Shown here: positions 36,904-45,551 of the stretch, one piece after another
How the letters are laid out: every line of letters begins with the position of its first letter
Numbering within the stretch: position 1 is the stretch's first letter
Source of the DNA: Rhizomicrobium sp.
GTDB lineage: Bacteria; Pseudomonadota; Alphaproteobacteria; Micropepsales; Micropepsaceae
Direction of reading: 5' to 3'
Assembly (NCBI GenBank): GCA_031291635.1
Contig: JARLIR010000008.1
Coordinates: 1 to 64,000 of the forward strand
DNA: 64,000 nucleotides
Notes under the pieces: model-generated
The model's database searches: none
What the model was told of the DNA's origin: nothing
The model's input: the letters and a program-made list of their open reading frames with translations, nothing else
Made by a program: the position numbers and the translations under genes

Positions 36904-37123
36904 CAATATCCTCCACAGCACGGCCATGACCGTGACGTTGTTGGCGGCACTGCAAAGGGTGCGCGCAACTGAGATTAATTTTCGGATTGGTTCGCCGCGG
37001 CCCTCGAGCGCGCGTGCGATCTCCTATATGCCTCAGTTTTATCATTGGTGCAATTCCAAAATCTGTAATATCAGCGCCTCATGACCAAAGTTGCGCTAAT
37101 ATTGTTGCCAGGGGGCCACAACG

Positions 37124-38629
37124 ATGAACGGCAATAACATTCGCACGGTGTTGATCGTCGGCGGCGGCACCGCTGGCTGGATGGCGGCGGCGAGCCTCGC
37201 CAAATTCCTCGAAAACATGAACATCACCATCCGCTTGGTGGAGTCCGAGGAAATCGGCACCGTAGGCGTGGGCGAAGCCACCATCCCGCCGATCATCGAT
37301 TTCATCCGCGTGCTCGGCATCGACGAAAACGATCTCATCCGTCAGATCAAAGCCACCTTCAAACTTGGCATCGGCTATCGCGATTGGACACGGCCGGGCC
37401 ACAGCTACTTCCACCCCTTCGGACCGACCGGCTTTGGTATGGGCCCGGTCTCCTTCAACGCCTATTGGTTGAAGATGTATCTGGCGGGCGAGGCGGCGCG
37501 GCTGGAGGAATATTCCATGCAGTCCGTGGCCGCCGAGCAAGGCCGCTTCATGCGTCCGGTGCATGCCCCCAACACCCCGCTCAACAAGATTACTTACGCG
37601 CTGCATTTCGATGCCTCGCTGTTTGCCCGCTATCTGCGCGGTTATGCCGAAAAGCGCGGTGTGGTGCGCAGCGAAGGCAAAGTGCGCACCGTCACGCTCA
37701 AGCCTGAGGACGGCTTCATCGAATCGGTGACGCTGGAAAACGGCGACACCATCGCCGCAGATCTCTTTATCGATTGCAGCGGTTTTCGCGGCCTCTTGAT
37801 CGAGCAGGCGTTGAAGACGGGTTACAATGATTGGACACATTGGCTGCCCTGCGACCGCGCCTTGGCCGTGCCCTGTGCTGCTAGTGGTCCGCCCGCCTCC
37901 TACACCCTGGTCACGGCGCGTGAGGCCGGTTGGCAATGGCGCATCCCGCTACAGCACCGTGTCGGCAACGGCCATGTCTATTGCAGTGGCTTCACCTCCG
38001 ACGAAAAAGCGCAGGATATTCTGCTTGCCAATCTGCAGGGCAAGCCGTTGGCTGATCCTTTGCCGCTGCGCTTCACCACAGGCAGCCGCAAAAAGGCCTG
38101 GAACAAAAACTGTGTCGCTTTGGGTCTGGCCTCGGGGTTTTTGGAGCCGCTGGAATCAACCAGCATCCATCTCATTCATCGCGGCATCGCCATGCTGCTC
38201 AAATTCTTCCCGGATCGTAGTTTCCAGAAAGCCGACATCGATCGCTACAACAAGATTTTCGAATTCGAATTCAGCCGGGTGCGCGATTTTCTTTTGCTGC
38301 ACTATACCCAAACGGAACGTGAGGGGGCGTTCTGGGAGCATTGCCGCAACATTCCCTTGACCGACAGCCTGCAGGAAAAGCTCGACCTCTTTCGGAGCCA
38401 CGGCCGCATCCTGCGCGAGGATACCGAGCTTTTTCCGGTGCAGAGCTGGCTCTTCGTCATGATCGGCCAGAATATCATCCCGCGCGGCTATGACCCTCTC
38501 GCCGACACGCTGGACCCGGAGAAGATCAAAACCAATCTGAAGGACATTCGCGCTGTGGTGAAACGCTGTGCCGAGTCCATGCCGACGCATCAAGCCTTCA
38601 TCGCACAGAACTGCGCCATGAAGACCTAA
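37124..38629 (+). CDS. Flavin-dependent tryptophan halogenase-like protein 1
   Basis: A 501-residue two-component flavin halogenase homologue. Motifs in order: FAD-binding VGGGTAGWMAA (12-22), VGVGEATIP, Lys80 in TFKLGIGYRDW at the position of the catalytic Lys79 of PrnA/RebH, the signature W270-Q-W272-R-I-P275 (WxWxIP), and Glu344 in LEPLEST, equivalent to the active-site Glu346. All halogenation residues are therefore kept. It converges on the cupin gene with a four-base stop overlap and faces a TonB receptor-SapC-halogenase locus. Such genes near TonB receptors are usually of unproven substrate; tryptophan itself should not be assumed. Confidence 0.88.
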   Translation: MNGNNIRTVLIVGGGTAGWMAAASLAKFLENMNITIRLVESEEIGTVGVGEATIPPIIDFIRVLGIDENDLIRQIKATFKLGIGYRDWTRPGHSYFHPFGPTGFGMGPVSFNAYWLKMYLAGEAARLEEYSMQSVAAEQGRFMRPVHAPNTPLNKITYALHFDASLFARYLRGYAEKRGVVRSEGKVRTVTLKPEDGFIESVTLENGDTIAADLFIDCSGFRGLLIEQALKTGYNDWTHWLPCDRALAVPCAASGPPASYTLVTAREAGWQWRIPLQHRVGNGHVYCSGFTSDEKAQDILLANLQGKPLADPLPLRFTTGSRKKAWNKNCVALGLASGFLEPLESTSIHLIHRGIAMLLKFFPDRSFQKADIDRYNKIFEFEFSRVRDFLLLHYTQTEREGAFWEHCRNIPLTDSLQEKLDLFRSHGRILREDTELFPVQSWLFVMIGQNIIPRGYDPLADTLDPEKIKTNLKDIRAVVKRCAESMPTHQAFIAQNCAMKT

Positions 38630-39630
38630 TGCCCGCCACGCAGCAGATGCATGACATAGGCGCGCAAGCGGCCGTAATTGTCGGGCTTGAGCGGGCCTAA
38701 CAATCCGTGTTCCTGCGGCGGCAAATGGCGCAAAGGGTGGCCTTCGCTGCGAAAGACATAGTGATCGAACCACGCCTTCCAAGCGGTCCGCTCGGCGGGT
38801 GGGCGCTCGGCAATAGCAATCAGCGCCAGCAACATGGCGGTGTAAGGCGCATCCGGACCGCTGCGAAACGCGTCCCACCAATAATTGACCAGGCAATTGA
38901 AGGGCGCCGTGCCTTCGACTTGGTGCCACCAAAGCTTGGGCAGAAAGATTGCATCGCCTGGGCCAAGCTCGGCGATCAGGGCCGAGTCGCGCAATGGCTC
39001 GAACAGCGGAAATCTTTCGGCATCTGGTGCCGAGGAGGCGGCGAGGCTGACCGGCTGGCCCGCCATGGTGCGGTCGATCGGGCCGATATAAAGTTTTCCG
39101 ATCAACTCCGGTGGATAGAGCGTGAAGCGCCGCGTTCCGGCCGTAACACAAGCAATGTTCTCCATGGCATCGTAATGACTGGAGACATTGGAGGCGTGGC
39201 CGATCCAGATCCGCGGGTTCACCCCCTCTAACAAAGGCATGGTATTGGCAGCGGTGAACCCCGGCAGGTAATCATCCACCGGTACCGACCCGGCATAGAC
39301 CGATGGCGCTCCGGGCGTCGCCAAATTTCCCACCACGGCTTTGACCGTCGCCGCAAAGCCCATCTGCTTGCGCTCGAAATTGAAAGCCCCAAAGCCCGAA
39401 TCGTAGAAGTATTTGCCGTGGATTTCCGGCGGGCCGACAAAGGCATCCATCGCCAAGCCGCGATCGAAGGCCAACACATAATCGCAGAAGGCTTGGGGCC
39501 CTTGGCGCCCGGCTTGCACCGCGGGCCAGTCCGCCACCTGGCCGCGCAAAATCAGCGGCTGGCAGCTTTCCAGAATGGCCTGGAATTCCTCAGGGCGGGC
39601 AGCTCCGCGCTCCGCCACGGGGCTGGTCAC
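38626..39630 (-). CDS. Cupin-like (JmjC/Cupin_8) dioxygenase-like protein
   Basis: A 334-residue protein of the Cupin_8 type. An N-terminal segment reads PLILRGQVADWPAV, and the iron-binding triad appears complete: His152 and Asp154 in SSHYDAMEN, and His236 in LPKLWWHQVEG. TRRFTLYPPELIGKLY between them is typical. Related enzymes are Fe(II)/2-oxoglutarate hydroxylases of proteins or small molecules. It starts with GTG overlapping the sapC stop (GTGA) and is the last gene of the halogenase-sapC-cupin run. Target unknown; genomic neighbourhood suggests modification of something imported by the TonB system. Confidence 0.83.
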   Translation of the reverse strand: MTSPVAERGAARPEEFQAILESCQPLILRGQVADWPAVQAGRQGPQAFCDYVLAFDRGLAMDAFVGPPEIHGKYFYDSGFGAFNFERKQMGFAATVKAVVGNLATPGAPSVYAGSVPVDDYLPGFTAANTMPLLEGVNPRIWIGHASNVSSHYDAMENIACVTAGTRRFTLYPPELIGKLYIGPIDRTMAGQPVSLAASSAPDAERFPLFEPLRDSALIAELGPGDAIFLPKLWWHQVEGTAPFNCLVNYWWDAFRSGPDAPYTAMLLALIAIAERPPAERTAWKAWFDHYVFRSEGHPLRHLPPQEHGLLGPLKPDNYGRLRAYVMHLLRGGH

Positions 39631-40313
39631 GAAAGCCCTGTCACGCCCTCAAGCAGGCGGCTGTTTTTCTTGTTCGCCAGGATCGACACCTGTTTCAGCG
39701 AAGCGGTCATCAAATAGATCAGCTCCAGATAACCACGGCGGAACAGGTTCAGCACCTCGGCATCAGGCAGTTCGCGCAAGGCTTCCCGATTGATGGTGTA
39801 AAGCCCGGCGAGGGAGCGCGCGCTGCCGTCATCAAAGCTCACCTTGATGTCGATGGGTTCGATCAGCTTGAGGCCGAGCAGTGTCTCGGTAAATATCCGC
39901 GTGCGTTCGATGCCCGGTACCAGATCGCGAAACAGCCCCAGCATGGATTTGAGATAGGCGGTGGGCTCGCCGGACGCCTCGAACAGGGCTTCGCCGCTTC
40001 CCACACTGGGCGAATCAAGATCGATGGCGAGCTCAGTGCCTGCCGCGAAAAACGGCCCACGCTGCAAATTGAGCGGGCGGTAGACTTTGGCGCCGTCCGC
40101 AGCGAAAAGGTTTTCCTCCAGGTCAAAGCCCAGCATCGCGCCGCAATAAAAGGTGCCGGTGTCGGCATCCTTGGAGAACAGGATCGGATAATGCAGCGCC
40201 AGATGCGAAAATTCGTTGACGATGACGCCGATGAAATTGCGCTTCTCGGCGCCTAAAGGCTGCACCCGCAAGCCGCGGTGTTCGGTGTTGTTCAGAACGA
40301 CGATGTTGGTCAC
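39627..40313 (-). CDS. SapC-family protein
   Basis: A 228-residue soluble protein with the SapC-family pattern: an N-terminal HRGLRVQPLGAEKRNFIGV, then VNEFSHLALHYPILFSKDAD, GAMLGFDLEENLF, and a C-terminal region RSLAGLYTINREALRELPDA. SapC proteins are common in Caulobacter and sphingomonads beside TonB receptors and tryptophan-halogenase-like genes; the biochemical role is not established. No signal peptide or TM helix is seen. It lies six bases after halogenase 2 and overlaps the cupin start. Confidence 0.85.
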   Translation of the reverse strand: MTNIVVLNNTEHRGLRVQPLGAEKRNFIGVIVNEFSHLALHYPILFSKDADTGTFYCGAMLGFDLEENLFAADGAKVYRPLNLQRGPFFAAGTELAIDLDSPSVGSGEALFEASGEPTAYLKSMLGLFRDLVPGIERTRIFTETLLGLKLIEPIDIKVSFDDGSARSLAGLYTINREALRELPDAEVLNLFRRGYLELIYLMTASLKQVSILANKKNSRLLEGVTGLS

Positions 40314-40319
40314 GGGTCC

Positions 40320-41864
40320 TCAGATCGGCTGTAAGCCAAAGGTGCGAATCTTCTCCACCAGCGTACGGTTGCTGGGCAGTTCGGCGCGCATCCGCGCCGT
40401 CATCACGCTATTCTGGCGCATCAGTTGTGCCGCCAGCCGCGCCGTCGGCGCGGTTTCATCGACATCGATCTCCGTGCGGAAGCCCATGCCGTAGAGCACA
40501 TATTGATAGCTGGCGGCGGGGAACACTTCTTCCAGGCGATCGAATTCGTCGAAGAACCAGGGCGAGCGATAACGCCACACTTTCAACAGCTTCTGCAAAC
40601 GCTCAGGGATGCTGGCGGGGTCGGCATTGTCGATCCAGAACTGGCTGTCGGTGCGCTTGGTTAGGCAATAATGCAGCTTGAGGAAGTCAATGATGCGGCC
40701 CCAGCGATAGAGGGTCACCTCATTGAATCGGTCAGCCACGATATCCATCACCTCGCGATTGGCCGGCATCTGCTCGGCGATCAGCTTGGCCGACAATTCG
40801 CCCAGTACGATGGCCGAGGATTCCAGCGGCTCCAAAAAGCCCGCTGCCAGCCCCACCGCGACGCAGTTGTTCTTCCAGAAGGTGGCGCGATGGCCCGAAC
40901 GGATCGGAATCTTGCGCACCTTCAGATCTTTGATCTTGGGGCCGACATAAGCAGCGAGGGTTTCCTGCGCTTGTTCCTCGCTCATATAGCGGCTGGAATA
41001 GACATGGCCCACGCCGCGGCGGGAGGGCAGACCGATATCCCAGATCCAGCCCGCTTTCTGCGCGGTGGCATTGGTTTGGGACGCCATCGGGGCATCGGGG
41101 CGGTCATAGGGCACCTGCACCGCGAGCGCTGTGTCGGCGAAGAGCACATCGGAGCAATCCTTGAACGGCACGCCCAAGGTCTTGCCCAGAAGCAGCGAGG
41201 CAAAGCCGGTGCAGTCGACAAAGAGGTCGCCCGTCACTGTGCCCGCTTGCGCGGTTTGCAGGCTTTCGATGTCGCCGTTGTCTTTCTGCTTTACCGCGGT
41301 GACATCGGCTTGAATATGACGCACGCCCAACATCTTGGTGGCATGGCGCTCCAAGAATGGGGCGAATTTTCCGGCATCAAGGTGATAGGCGTAATTGGCG
41401 GCGCCTTCATATTCGGCGGTGGCAATGGTTTTGGGCGCCAGGCCGTCGTCGCACAGCGCGCCTTGTTCACACACCGCATCGCAGAAGCTGCGGCCGTCCT
41501 CAGCGGCCAGCCAATGCGGCACCAGATTCACCTCGTGGAAGCCTTGAGGCAGAACCAGCGGGTGATAATAGAAATCATTGTCTTCGCCAGTGGTCCAGCG
41601 CGCGAACTTGCCGCCTTGCTTGAACGAGGCATCGCATTCGCGGAAGAAATCGGTTTCCGAGACGCCGATCTTTTTCAGCGTGCTGCGGATTGTCGGCCAA
41701 GTGCCTTCGCCGACCCCGATGATCGCCACCGAAGGTGATTCGACCAGCGTGACGGAAAAGCTTCCAGCTTTAATGCGGGTCTGATGACGGGCGGCGATGA
41801 CGGAGGCTGCAAGCCAGCCTGCGGTGCCGCCGCCTACCACCACGATATCTTTGATTGGCTGCAT
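40320..41864 (-). CDS. Flavin-dependent tryptophan halogenase-like protein 2
   Basis: A 514-residue paralogue of the other halogenase-like gene here. The FAD motif VVGGGTAGWLAAS, VGEGTWPTI and Lys82 (ASFKQGGKF) are kept, and Glu348 lies in LEPLESSAI. The WxWxIP signature is altered to W273-I-W275-D-I-G278, and the substrate-side region is diverged, so the enzyme may act on a different substrate or not halogenate at all. The ATG at 41864 is chosen as the direct start of the flavin fold; 18 earlier codons run into the terminator. First gene of the halogenase-sapC-cupin operon, downstream of TonB receptor 1. Confidence 0.86.
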   Translation of the reverse strand: MQPIKDIVVVGGGTAGWLAASVIAARHQTRIKAGSFSVTLVESPSVAIIGVGEGTWPTIRSTLKKIGVSETDFFRECDASFKQGGKFARWTTGEDNDFYYHPLVLPQGFHEVNLVPHWLAAEDGRSFCDAVCEQGALCDDGLAPKTIATAEYEGAANYAYHLDAGKFAPFLERHATKMLGVRHIQADVTAVKQKDNGDIESLQTAQAGTVTGDLFVDCTGFASLLLGKTLGVPFKDCSDVLFADTALAVQVPYDRPDAPMASQTNATAQKAGWIWDIGLPSRRGVGHVYSSRYMSEEQAQETLAAYVGPKIKDLKVRKIPIRSGHRATFWKNNCVAVGLAAGFLEPLESSAIVLGELSAKLIAEQMPANREVMDIVADRFNEVTLYRWGRIIDFLKLHYCLTKRTDSQFWIDNADPASIPERLQKLLKVWRYRSPWFFDEFDRLEEVFPAASYQYVLYGMGFRTEIDVDETAPTARLAAQLMRQNSVMTARMRAELPSNRTLVEKIRTFGLQPI

Positions 41865-41897
41865 CGAGGTGCCCCGCTGATTGTTGACATCATAGTC

Positions 41898-41930
41898 AAA
41901 AAAAAGAGGGGCCGCCAAGGGCGACCCCTC
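41898..41930 (-). terminator. Strong intrinsic terminator after TonB receptor 1
   Basis: On the minus strand GAGGGGTCGCC pairs with GGCGGCCCCTC around a three-base loop and is followed by eight T residues. It sits between the receptor stop (41948) and the halogenase 2 start (41864). Halogenase-sapC-cupin expression would thus need readthrough or an extra promoter in a very short space. Confidence 0.88.
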
Positions 41931-41947
41931 CCAGTACCGAGGGTATG

Positions 41948-44860
41948 CTAGAGTTTGAAGTGGGCGCCGATCTTAAACTTGCGGCCATAATCCACGACAT
42001 CCAGGAGCTGGTTCGAATAGCGCCCATGCGTGGAGTAGGTCGCATCGGTCAGATTGTTCGCCTCGAAGAACACCGTCACCTGGCTGGTAATGTCGTAGCT
42101 GGTGCTGAAGTCCAGGTTCCAGTTGGTATTCACGAAGGTCGGCTCGGTGCCGAACGCCGAACCGTTCTGGATTTGGCCGAAATGATCCAGATAGCTATCC
42201 TGCCAGTTGGCGGCCAAACGCGCCTGGAAGCCGTCTTTGTCGTAGAAGGCGACGGCGTTGAAGGAGTCCGACAGACCGGTGACCGAGAAGCCACTGACGC
42301 TGAGATCCGCGGGGTTATACGGCTTGTCGGTGCCGACGATGGTACCGTTGACCTGGTAACCGAAGCCCGAATCGCCAAAGACATGCTGCCAAGCCAGTTC
42401 GAGACCGTACACATTCGCCGCCGGGCCGTTGGCCGGCTTGGTGACGGTGTAGGGAACATCGACCGTGATACAAGGCGTGTAGGCGACCCCGGTGGCCGGG
42501 TTTTGGCATTCGGTACCGACAACGCCGTAATCGGCAGAGGCGGATTGGTTGACGATGAAGTTGTCCACCGACTTCAAGAAGACACCGGCCGACAGATAGG
42601 AGTTCTGGGCGTAGTACCACTGCGCGCTGACATCCACGTTGTCAGCCAGATAAGGCAACAGATTGGAGTTGCCGCCGCTGGTGGTGACAGTGCCGATACG
42701 CGAGCTGTTAACACTGGTAACGGGGTTGAGCTGGCTGATCGGCGGGCGCGTCAAGGAGCGCGAGGCGTCGAAGCGCAGATCGAGATCGTCCGTCACGGCC
42801 AGGGTCATATCGAAATTTGGTAGCAGGTATTGGTACTGATGCTGGGCCGAAATCGGAACAATGCCGCCCGCATAGTTGACCTGCCACGCGGTCTTATCGC
42901 TCGACTGCTGCGTGAAGGATTGAACGATTTGGCCGAGACCGGTGACGCTTTCATTGGTGATGTCGTAACGCGTGCCGACATTGACCTTCAACGGCAGGCC
43001 GCCGACCGTGGTTTTGAAATTGGCCTCCACATAACCGGTGTAGGTCTCTTCTTTTAAGACGTGGTAATTGCCCGGATTGAACGCCACCTGATAGGTGCCG
43101 CTGAAGGGCTGCCCGGCATGGGCAGGATCACTCGCACTGGCGCCTGCCGGCAAGGCGCAGCAATTGCCGGCACCTACGCCATGAAGGCTGTTCAGGTAGT
43201 TGAGGGTCGGCCAGGGATCGTACTGCAGAATCTGCGACGGCAGGTTGCCCGCGCCGCTCCAGCCATTGATGAAGTCCGAGGTGCTGAAGGTCTTGCTGAA
43301 GAAGTTCTGGGGCAGCGCGACACCGTTACCAGGGGTATTACCCGATGCCGGGCCGTAGCCAGCATAGGCCTGCCAGTTGTTGTTTTGAAAGCTGTCCCAG
43401 CTCGTCTCGTTCTTGTGCTCGGCAACATATTGGAAGCCGACTTTGAAACTGATGTTGTCTTCGGTCCAATTACCCTCAACCTTGGCTTGGTTGATGGTGT
43501 CGAGGTTCCAGCCCTGCGTCATCGGCAGCACATGCGAGCCGATAATGCCGTTGTTGATGAACTGGGCCTTGTTGTTGCCGGGGCCGTAATTGCTCGTGTA
43601 AGGCAGGCCATGGCCGTTGGGCAAAGTGATGCCGACGCTCGCGTTGTCCGAGCCATTGCCGTTGCCATAGCCGACGTCGACGTCGATACCAATTTCATGG
43701 CTCGGATTGGACCAACCTTCGGCGTGGTCATAGTCCAGCAAAATGGCGAACTTGTCGGTCAAGCTCCACTTCACATTGGCGCCGATGTCGTTGAACTGCA
43801 GGGTCTGGGGATTATATTGGCCCTGGAAGTCGGTCGGGGTGCCGGGCTGCACGAAATTCACCACAGTGCCATTGCTGTCGAGCTGTGTATTCTGCATGCC
43901 GGTGGTATTGAACCACACGCTGTAGCCGTACTGGGCTTGGTGGGTATGGTCGCGACTGAAGTTGTCGTTTAGCGTGACCTCGAAGGCATCGGTCGGGCGC
44001 CATTGCAGTACCAAACGGCCCTGCGTGCGCTCGACATTTTGTTGCTCGTGATAGATGCCGAAATCCTGGATGAACCAACTCGGCACGCCCACTTGCTCAG
44101 TGTTGACGCCACCGACGTTGTGATAGCCGCCTTTCGTGCCTTCCCAACCCTGGATGTTGATGTGGTTCATGCGGGTCTGGGTAGACGAATAAGACAAGTC
44201 CGCCAGAATACCGAAGGTGTCGTGCGCGAAAGTATCGCTGATGAGCAGGGCGCCGCTCGGGCTCCACTTGCCATCTTCCGGAGAAATCATGCCCGCGGCC
44301 GAACCAGCGATGACAAGGCCGGGATGATCGAAGGGTTTGGGAAATTTGACGTTGATCGTCGCGCCGATGGCACCGGAGGACAGCGAGGCGTCCGGCGACT
44401 TTAGGACATCGACCTGGCCGACGAAGTCGGGCGAGATCGAGCTGAAGTCGAAGGCGCGGTCGCCGGTGCCGGTGGCAACCTGACGGCCATCAAACAGGGT
44501 CTGGTTGAAGGTCGGGCCGAAGCCGCGCACCGTGACTTCGGTGGCTTCGCCGTTGGTCGACACGCCGCCCGTGCCGCCCATCGTGGAGGCAGCGCGGCTG
44601 ACGGTGACACCCGGGATGCGCATCATCGATTCGGCAAGGTTCACATCGGGGAATTTGCCGATGTCTTCCGAGCTGATGGCGTCCACCAAGCCCGACGATT
44701 CGCGCTTGACGTCCAGCGAGCGCTGCAAGGAGCCGCGCAGACCGGTGACAACCACTGTCTCCATGTCCTGCGCGGTCGCCGGCAGCGGCAGCAATGCGGC
44801 AATACAAGCCCCGCCCAACAAACTGCTGCGTAGCAGCGTAGCAAAAGTTCTATTTTTCAC
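41948..44860 (-). CDS. TonB-dependent outer membrane receptor 1
   Basis: A 970-residue receptor. A signal peptide ending LPATAQ is followed by a TonB-box-like METVVVTG, the plug domain (VDAISSEDIGKFPDVNLAES; MMRIPGVTV; GFGPTFNQTLFDGRQVA) and a 22-strand barrel ending in the aromatic-containing FKIGAHFKL. It resembles the carbohydrate-type receptors of Caulobacter and xanthomonads rather than siderophore receptors. It is the first gene of the minus-strand run with halogenase, SapC and cupin genes and is divergent from the LacI regulator. The ligand is unknown; an oligosaccharide is likely. Confidence 0.93.
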   Translation of the reverse strand: MKNRTFATLLRSSLLGGACIAALLPLPATAQDMETVVVTGLRGSLQRSLDVKRESSGLVDAISSEDIGKFPDVNLAESMMRIPGVTVSRAASTMGGTGGVSTNGEATEVTVRGFGPTFNQTLFDGRQVATGTGDRAFDFSSISPDFVGQVDVLKSPDASLSSGAIGATINVKFPKPFDHPGLVIAGSAAGMISPEDGKWSPSGALLISDTFAHDTFGILADLSYSSTQTRMNHINIQGWEGTKGGYHNVGGVNTEQVGVPSWFIQDFGIYHEQQNVERTQGRLVLQWRPTDAFEVTLNDNFSRDHTHQAQYGYSVWFNTTGMQNTQLDSNGTVVNFVQPGTPTDFQGQYNPQTLQFNDIGANVKWSLTDKFAILLDYDHAEGWSNPSHEIGIDVDVGYGNGNGSDNASVGITLPNGHGLPYTSNYGPGNNKAQFINNGIIGSHVLPMTQGWNLDTINQAKVEGNWTEDNISFKVGFQYVAEHKNETSWDSFQNNNWQAYAGYGPASGNTPGNGVALPQNFFSKTFSTSDFINGWSGAGNLPSQILQYDPWPTLNYLNSLHGVGAGNCCALPAGASASDPAHAGQPFSGTYQVAFNPGNYHVLKEETYTGYVEANFKTTVGGLPLKVNVGTRYDITNESVTGLGQIVQSFTQQSSDKTAWQVNYAGGIVPISAQHQYQYLLPNFDMTLAVTDDLDLRFDASRSLTRPPISQLNPVTSVNSSRIGTVTTSGGNSNLLPYLADNVDVSAQWYYAQNSYLSAGVFLKSVDNFIVNQSASADYGVVGTECQNPATGVAYTPCITVDVPYTVTKPANGPAANVYGLELAWQHVFGDSGFGYQVNGTIVGTDKPYNPADLSVSGFSVTGLSDSFNAVAFYDKDGFQARLAANWQDSYLDHFGQIQNGSAFGTEPTFVNTNWNLDFSTSYDITSQVTVFFEANNLTDATYSTHGRYSNQLLDVVDYGRKFKIGAHFKL

Positions 44861-44972
44861 GTGGTTCCCTCCTGCATGGCACTTTTTTGGCCATGATTAC
44901 GAATCCGATTAATCAGCACTCGCAACACATATTGCCGAGGGGGTGTTCCGCCTCGCCGTTACATGCCTGCTG

Positions 44973-44987
44973 CGGAAAACGGTTCCG
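44973..44987. promoter_or_regulatory. Candidate LacI-type operator upstream of TonB receptor 1
   Basis: CGGAAAACGGTTCCG has arms CGGAA/TTCCG around a CG-containing core, 113 bases upstream of the receptor ATG. It resembles the GGAAACGNTTCC sites found before TonB receptor 2, so both receptors may answer to the same LacI regulator. Confidence 0.45.
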
Positions 44988-45179
44988 ACAGCGTTTTCAT
45001 ACCCTGGCTTTTTTTTGGTAAGCGCTGGCCCAGTAGAATGACCTAGCGCTGACCTCTTTTTTTCTACTCTGACGGTGGGAACGCTAACAAAGCAATTCCG
45101 GAGGCACAATATGGAATTATTATAATACCAATGCTTTTCCCACTAACCCGTTGCACTTTTACATCGAAATTTTCCGCGG

Positions 45180-45192
45180 TTTTCCTGGAAAA
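45180..45192. promoter_or_regulatory. Perfect short palindrome TTTTCC-T-GGAAAA
   Basis: TTTTCCTGGAAAA is a perfect 13-base inverted repeat in the receptor 1-LacI intergenic region. The GGAAAA half-sites resemble LacI-family arms, but orientation and core (no CG) differ from the operators before receptor 2. Weak evidence for regulation. Confidence 0.3.
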
Positions 45193-45551
45193 AATATAGA
45201 CACCGGTCCCAACTACCAGCTTTATTGTCGGACAAGAAGCGCGCTTGCCACAAGAAGATCAGAATGGCGCCAGTCTTTCTGACAGCGCTTTCGAACTTCG
45301 CGCCCCTGTTGGAGTACCTATGTCGGTTACTAGGAATATACATAATTACTGTATGGGTATTGCCGCCCGGCCCGCGCTCATCCGGGCTCGGCAGTTCTTA
45401 GCATGGCGTGCCCAACTCGCGCGGCAGCGCGGGCCTCGCGCCGATCCCGTGTTCCGCATCGCCCAGCGAGCCCAGAGGCCTCTTTCTTTGGCGGCTTGCC
45501 CTCAAACAGCCTGACAGCGTAATCCCTTGCGAGAACAAGGACGCAGCGCCG

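Larger units (their letters stand above)
44861..45551. other. Divergent intergenic region between receptor 1 and LacI regulator
   Basis: 691 bases without a credible gene. An AT-rich patch near 45105-45130 contains TATAAT on both strands (45119-45126). Candidate operators are listed separately. AGCGCT occurs three times (45021, 45045, 45284), the first two in a direct repeat AGCGCTG(G/A)CC spaced 24 bases. The 89-codon frame at 45245-45514 lacks a ribosome site and recognisable domain. Confidence 0.6.

Noticed and set aside
45245-45514. 89-codon open frame between receptor 1 and the LacI gene
   Set aside because: No ribosome site, no domain, basic low-complexity C-terminus; it lies in a region with operator-like structure.
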